Assembly (NCBI GenBank): GCA_008636095.1
Contig: VSJD01000051.1
Coordinates: forward strand, 1-10,000
Source: Kiritimatiellota bacterium
GTDB lineage: Bacteria; Verrucomicrobiota; Kiritimatiellia; JAAZAB01
Length of the DNA stretch: 10,000 nt
Reading direction: 5' to 3'
Shown here: positions 6,857 through 10,000 of the stretch, one piece after another
Layout of the letters: every line of letters starts with the position of its first letter
Numbering within the stretch: position 1 is the first letter of the stretch
Notes under the pieces: model-generated
The model's database searches: none
What the model was told of the DNA's origin: nothing
What the model saw: only the letters and a program-made list of their open reading frames with translations
Translations under genes and position numbers: made by a program

Positions 6857-6862
6857 ATTATA
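6857..6862 (-). promoter_or_regulatory. Possible -10 box for dnaE
   Basis: Read on the minus strand this is an exact TATAAT, about 80 nt upstream of the dnaE ATG. No good -35 hexamer is found 16-18 bp further upstream and there is no exact extended -10 motif. It may be chance in an AT-richer gap. Confidence 0.25.
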
Positions 6863-6925
6863 AGCACGTGAAGTTTACCACGCCCTGCGCGAGGCGTGTC
6901 GGAAGAAAGAATGCCACACCAACAA

Positions 6926-6960
6926 AACTCCAAATTCAAAGTTTCAAATTCCAAGGAAAA
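6926..6960. repeat. Heptamer tract 5, left arm of an inverted repeat
   Basis: Five 7-bp units read on the plus strand: AACTCCA, AATTCAA, AGTTTCA, AATTCCA, AGGAAAA. The tract is the inverted partner of the tract at 7033-7067. Its blocks are AACTCCAA, ATTCAAA, GTTTCAAA and TTCCAAGGAA; three of the four occur unchanged in the partner, and ATTCAAA is the one missing there. Confidence 0.65.
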
Positions 6961-7032
6961 ACAATCAATTGAAGCAAAAGCAAAAAACAGACAGAAAACC
7001 AGGGTTTATTTTGCCTTTATCAGAATTTGACT

Positions 7033-7067
7033 ATTCCTTGGAATTTGGATTTTGAAACTTGGAGTTT
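7033..7067. repeat. Heptamer tract 6, right arm of an inverted repeat
   Basis: Five 7-bp units on the plus strand: ATTCCTT, GGAATTT, GGATTTT, GAAACTT, GGAGTTT. Its reverse complement reads AACTCCAA, GTTTCAAA, ATCCAAA, TTCCAAGGAA. Relative to the arm at 6926-6960 it lacks ATTCAAA and has an extra ATCCAAA at a different place; the remaining 26 bases match exactly. Transcribed from either side, the two arms could form a long interrupted hairpin with about a 75-nt loop, possibly acting as a terminator or mRNA stabiliser after the FG-GAP gene. Confidence 0.65.
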
Positions 7068-7124
7068 CTTAGGTTGCGGGGTGGGCCCGCGTTGGTATTC
7101 TGTTCTTTGTCCGGGGCGCGTCGG

Positions 7125-8951
7125 TCAGCGCTCGATTTCCTTCACGCTCAGATTATCCAGCAGAAACTTCACATTCCCTTCCGGCATCCTGAAATAAAGA
7201 TGATAATTGTAGTTGGACTGCACCATGCTGGGACACTTGAAGCGATAGGTCCGTTTCTGCCAGCCGACCGAGGGCGGAATTATGTCAAAGGCATATTGGG
7301 TTTCATAATGGTCGGCTATATCCTCGGTGCCCGGCTTGACCAATTCACGCGTCCAGAAGGTCCATGTAGCAGGCTTGCCTTCCAAGATGGAGGAGAAGGA
7401 TATCTCATATTGGCGCTTGAGCTTTAAATTGAACGTGCAGAGCGGCGCGACGACCCGCGCCCCGACCACGTGTTCCACCGTCGGACTTTTATTGATGGGC
7501 CGAATCCATGCCATATGGTTCCGGGTAAAGCCCTGGTAATTGTTGACATAGCGAAAATACATGAAGGTGTTGCCGTCCACCGGCCGGATCGGCGGGTCGC
7601 CGGCCTTGAGAATTAATTCCTTTTCCGCGCTGAACAGCAAGGCCGAATTGCAGTAGCCGCCAATGAAGTTTTGCCAGAAGACCCGGATGATGCCGTTCAT
7701 CCAGTTCGCCGGCGCCAGCATATCCTTGGCTGTGTCCGTGCCCTTGACCGGCTCGGCCTTTGGAAACTTGGGCTCGGTCTTGGATCCCTGGTTGAGGGCG
7801 ATATACACCTTGCCTTTCGGGGAGCCCAACAGCAGGTCGAAGAGTCCATCCTCGTTCCAGTCGCAGGGATAGACAAACGACATCGTGTCAAAAACTGTCT
7901 TGTTGGCGATTTTGATAAAGCCGTCGAATTCCAGAACCGCCGGCGCAAGGATACCGCGAAGGGCGGCCACCATGTCTTTGCCTTCTATGGCTTTCTGGGT
8001 GCCCTTGTGCAGACGGATCTGGCCGGTGCGCGTGCCGACGATCAGGTCGGGCAGACCGTCGCCATTGTAATCCACCACCGACGGGGTAAGTTGCTCGAAG
8101 CCTTCCCCATAGGACAAATAGAACATGCGATCTTCAATAAACACCGGCTTGTTGCGCGAGCCCGCATTCAACAACAGGCGCACGCTGTTGGCCGAATAGG
8201 TGCCCTCGCCGAGGATCAGGTCCGGCTTGCCGTCCTTGTTCCAGTCGGTCACCCAGGGGGACATATAGTTACCAAGGATCATGGTCTGCTTGCCCAGCAT
8301 CAGCGTGGGCAGACGATCCTGGGGATCATCCACGCCGAATAGCGGATCCACATAGCGCGGTTTACCCATGCGCCGTGTGAACTGCCACTGCTGGCTCGTA
8401 CCCGTGTTTGCCAGTATGCCAATATCACCTGTGAATGTGCCGAACAAAATGTCGTTATCCCCATCCCCATCCCAGTCGCATACATGGATTTTGGCGCCCC
8501 AGCCAATGAACGTTGGGATAAACGTGCCGGTGGTAAATTTGGGCTTGCCCTTTTCACCAGAGTTCAGGTAAATCCAGAGGAATCCTTGTGTATCGCTAAC
8601 CACCAGGTCATTCAGGCCATCCCCATTCATGTCCACAAAATTCGGGCAGGACGACATGGGCGTATCCACCATCTGGCCGGCATCATTCAGCACAAGCGAA
8701 TTGGCCACATTAACGTGCAGATCGTTGTCATCATCCACGCCATCCCAATAATTACCCAAGTTGGTCGTCGTTTCCCCGTTAAATACTGGCGGAAGCATGT
8801 TGCCGGACTTGACTTCCGGCGGTTTAATCGCGCTGGCCGCCGGCGCATTGGTCTGCGCCAGTGCCAGCCATGGTAGGGCCAGTGCGGCCATCAATGCCAT
8901 TATCACACACGGTGGGACCAACCGCCCCATACTGTTGATATGTTTTTTCAT
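7125..8951 (-). CDS. Secreted FG-GAP/VCBS repeat protein
   Basis: A 608-residue predicted exported protein of unknown function. The N terminus is a signal peptide: a positive start (MKKHINSMGR), a hydrophobic stretch (about 11-31) and a likely cleavage near ALAQ (30-33). The body holds five FG-GAP/VCBS-type calcium-binding loops: DMNGDGLNDLVV (from 107), DWDGDGDNDILFG (159), DWNKDGKPDLILG (236), DYNGDGLPDLIVG (294) and DWNEDGLFDLLLG (364). Such repeats build integrin-alpha-like beta propellers. A sixth acidic segment, DGVDDDNDLHV (70-80), may be a degenerate repeat. The C-terminal third (about 490-608) is rich in alternating beta-type segments and ends FLLDNLSVKEIER, a pattern common in carbohydrate-binding jelly-roll modules, so glycan or surface binding is plausible. 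The ATG at 8951 is preferred to a TTG at 8960; neither has a Shine-Dalgarno sequence. The stop of the upstream DUF4159 gene is 36 nt away, suggesting an operon. Confidence 0.85.
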   Translation of the reverse strand: MKKHINSMGRLVPPCVIMALMAALALPWLALAQTNAPAASAIKPPEVKSGNMLPPVFNGETTTNLGNYWDGVDDDNDLHVNVANSLVLNDAGQMVDTPMSSCPNFVDMNGDGLNDLVVSDTQGFLWIYLNSGEKGKPKFTTGTFIPTFIGWGAKIHVCDWDGDGDNDILFGTFTGDIGILANTGTSQQWQFTRRMGKPRYVDPLFGVDDPQDRLPTLMLGKQTMILGNYMSPWVTDWNKDGKPDLILGEGTYSANSVRLLLNAGSRNKPVFIEDRMFYLSYGEGFEQLTPSVVDYNGDGLPDLIVGTRTGQIRLHKGTQKAIEGKDMVAALRGILAPAVLEFDGFIKIANKTVFDTMSFVYPCDWNEDGLFDLLLGSPKGKVYIALNQGSKTEPKFPKAEPVKGTDTAKDMLAPANWMNGIIRVFWQNFIGGYCNSALLFSAEKELILKAGDPPIRPVDGNTFMYFRYVNNYQGFTRNHMAWIRPINKSPTVEHVVGARVVAPLCTFNLKLKRQYEISFSSILEGKPATWTFWTRELVKPGTEDIADHYETQYAFDIIPPSVGWQKRTYRFKCPSMVQSNYNYHLYFRMPEGNVKFLLDNLSVKEIER

Positions 8952-8987
8952 AGCTATCAATTAGGCTTTGGTCGCGCCTTCTCCGCC

Positions 8988-9992
8988 CTACTTGGAAGCC
9001 CCCGCCTTGATCGCATTAGTGGATGCCGGCACATTGGCAACTGTCTCGCCGTCACCCGCCAACGGGGATGTCCGGTTCTTCACATCCGGGCCGGCGGGCA
9101 GTTCTTTCGGCAACAACATAATATCGCGCTGATAGCGGGTCAGCAGGTGCACCACGACGTTGATGCCGAATTTATAAATATTGCGCGTGGTTTCATCATT
9201 AACATTCCGGTAGATGATACCGCTTTCACTGCGCGGGTTATACAGGTGCGGGCCATGGACATAGCGCCAGATCGGCTTTTCCCCGCGTGCCGCCAGATTG
9301 GCGAGGTACCATTCGATCTTGCCGTCCCGGTTCAAGCGCGCCTCCCAGAAATGCCCGTAGCCGTTCAGCGTGTAGAGCACCGCCAGCTTGCCGCCGATGT
9401 TGATCATTTCAATCTGCTCGTGATAATTATTCATGCCCGTGGGCAAACCGATATTATCAAAGAAGGTATCGAACATTTCATGATTTTCCGGGACTATCTC
9501 AAAGTCCCGATCCGGCAAGACGCGCGCCATTTCCCGCCGGAAGGCAATATCGAAACGGGAACGGCGCCCGGCCAGGGCGCTGTCGGCCCAGATGGCGCCA
9601 CCCAGGGTCAGGTAATCGCGCAGGTTTTTGACTTCGTTATCTGCCAGACGGAAATCCTTATGGCCGGTCAGATAAACAAACGGCGGCTTAAGGGTAAAGA
9701 GCTTATCCGTGCCGATATCCAGCACTTCCGGCACAACTTGGGCATCAATCCGGTCCCGGGACCAGGCACGAATCTGGAGCATCATGTTTTGCAGGGAACC
9801 GCACATGGGAACATCGGGTCCGCCCACCGTGGAATCCGAATTGCAGTACCAGTCGCCATCCAGATACTTGGCCTGAAAGATCGTGAATTTGGCTTTCGTA
9901 CTACGCTTTGAACCCGAGACACCCCAGCCTTTCTGGAATTTGGCCACTCCCTGGAGGCGCGCGATGCGGGCGCCCTCGATTTTTTTGCTCAT
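8988..9992 (-). CDS. DUF4159-domain protein (5' end possibly beyond the window)
   Basis: At least 334 residues. The domain resembles DUF4159, a family of unknown biochemical function with a glutamine-amidotransferase/ThuA-like fold, common in Planctomycetes and relatives. Typical features are FTIFQAKYLDGDW (36-48), LQNMMLQIRAWSRDRID (67-83), DKLFTLKPPFVYLTGHKDFRL (96-116), LRDYLTLGGAIWADSA (124-139), FRREMARVLPDRDFEIVP (151-168) and the histidine in ENHEMFD (169-175). Residues 290-334 are a Pro/Ala/Thr-rich tail. The stop (8988-8990) is certain. The ATG at 9990-9992 is the furthest visible start, but the frame is open to the window edge and the protein as read lacks the signal peptide I would expect beside a secreted partner, so the real start may lie upstream. 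In other bacteria such genes often neighbour MoxR-ATPase/DUF58/VWA clusters; that cannot be checked here. It is likely co-transcribed with the FG-GAP gene downstream. Confidence 0.8.
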   Translation of the reverse strand: MSKKIEGARIARLQGVAKFQKGWGVSGSKRSTKAKFTIFQAKYLDGDWYCNSDSTVGGPDVPMCGSLQNMMLQIRAWSRDRIDAQVVPEVLDIGTDKLFTLKPPFVYLTGHKDFRLADNEVKNLRDYLTLGGAIWADSALAGRRSRFDIAFRREMARVLPDRDFEIVPENHEMFDTFFDNIGLPTGMNNYHEQIEMINIGGKLAVLYTLNGYGHFWEARLNRDGKIEWYLANLAARGEKPIWRYVHGPHLYNPRSESGIIYRNVNDETTRNIYKFGINVVVHLLTRYQRDIMLLPKELPAGPDVKNRTSPLAGDGETVANVPASTNAIKAGASK

Positions 9993-10000
9993 ATCCGTCT

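Larger units (their letters stand above)
6777..7124. other. 348-bp intergenic region between dnaE and the FG-GAP gene
   Basis: No convincing coding sequence. Two heptamer tracts in inverted orientation (6926-6960 and 7033-7067) flank about 72 bp of AT-rich spacer. A GCGGG/CCCGC hairpin (7076-7080 and 7086-7090, 5-nt loop) lies about 35 bp after the FG-GAP stop codon but has no U tract, so it is a weak terminator candidate. The part nearest dnaE (6777-6925) holds a possible -10 box and is otherwise featureless to me. Both flanking genes read on the minus strand, so this is a 3' UTR followed by the dnaE leader. Confidence 0.6.

Noticed and set aside
6847..6863. TTGACA followed by a TATAAG on the plus strand in the dnaE upstream gap
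   Set aside because: The hexamers are only 7-8 bp apart, too close for a promoter, and no plus-strand gene follows.
6787..6866. ACCGCGGATAACA and GACACGGATTATA, possible degenerate copies of a dispersed repeat upstream of dnaE
   Set aside because: The similarity is loose and there is no consistent period; it needs a genome-wide copy count to mean anything.
93..7067. CRISPR array
   Set aside because: The periodic tracts have 7-bp units without spacers, and no cas gene is present.
8940..9911. A 323-codon plus-strand open frame opposite the DUF4159 gene
   Set aside because: No recognisable motif, and the minus-strand frame carries the DUF4159 pattern. It is treated as a shadow frame.

Overview
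The window looks like an ordinary chromosomal segment of a moderately GC-rich Gram-negative bacterium, most likely a member of the PVC superphylum (Kiritimatiellota/Lentisphaerota-like). This placement is an inference. It rests on the DUF4159 + FG-GAP gene pair, a D-Ala-D-Ala ligase-like ATP-grasp protein with an NPDISPNAGF-type motif, a diderm-type lipoprotein, and Shine-Dalgarno sequences that are weak or absent before several genes. No phage, IS element, CRISPR array or defence system is visible.

Layout. (1) Positions 3-93: a complete tRNA-Ser(GGA) on the + strand with encoded CCA. (2) 112-1134, minus: the ATP-grasp ligase, convergent with the tRNA. (3) 1135-1303: a divergent intergenic region with a good sigma70-type promoter and a palindrome. 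(4) 1304-3110, plus: an alkaline-phosphatase-superfamily, phosphoglycerate mutase-like enzyme, overlapping by 17 nt a LysM coiled-coil lipoprotein. (5) 3261-6776, minus: a complete dnaE (replicative polymerase alpha subunit) with an apparently intact PHP metal site, convergent with the lipoprotein gene. (6) 6777-7124: a gene-poor gap holding a large inverted repeat. (7) 7125-10000, minus: a likely operon in which a DUF4159 gene (5' end possibly outside the window) is followed by a secreted five-repeat FG-GAP/VCBS protein.

The most unusual signal is not a gene. Gaps and gene ends carry short tracts of degenerate 7-bp units (93-127, 2502-2529, about 3161-3209, 3234-3261, 6926-6960, 7033-7067). 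Unit sequence differs between tracts but the 7-bp period is constant. Three tracts sit on or beside stop codons (ATP-grasp, mutase-like enzyme, dnaE); one also encodes the tail of the upstream protein and may supply the ribosome-binding site of the next gene. The last two tracts form inverted arms that become identical once one whole 7-bp unit is removed from each. This resembles in form the heptanucleotide STRR repeats known in cyanobacteria, but the units and the host are different.

The genes do not form one pathway: replication (dnaE), translation (tRNA), central or amino-acid metabolism (mutase-like), envelope (lipoprotein, possibly the ligase) and a secreted surface pair lie side by side.
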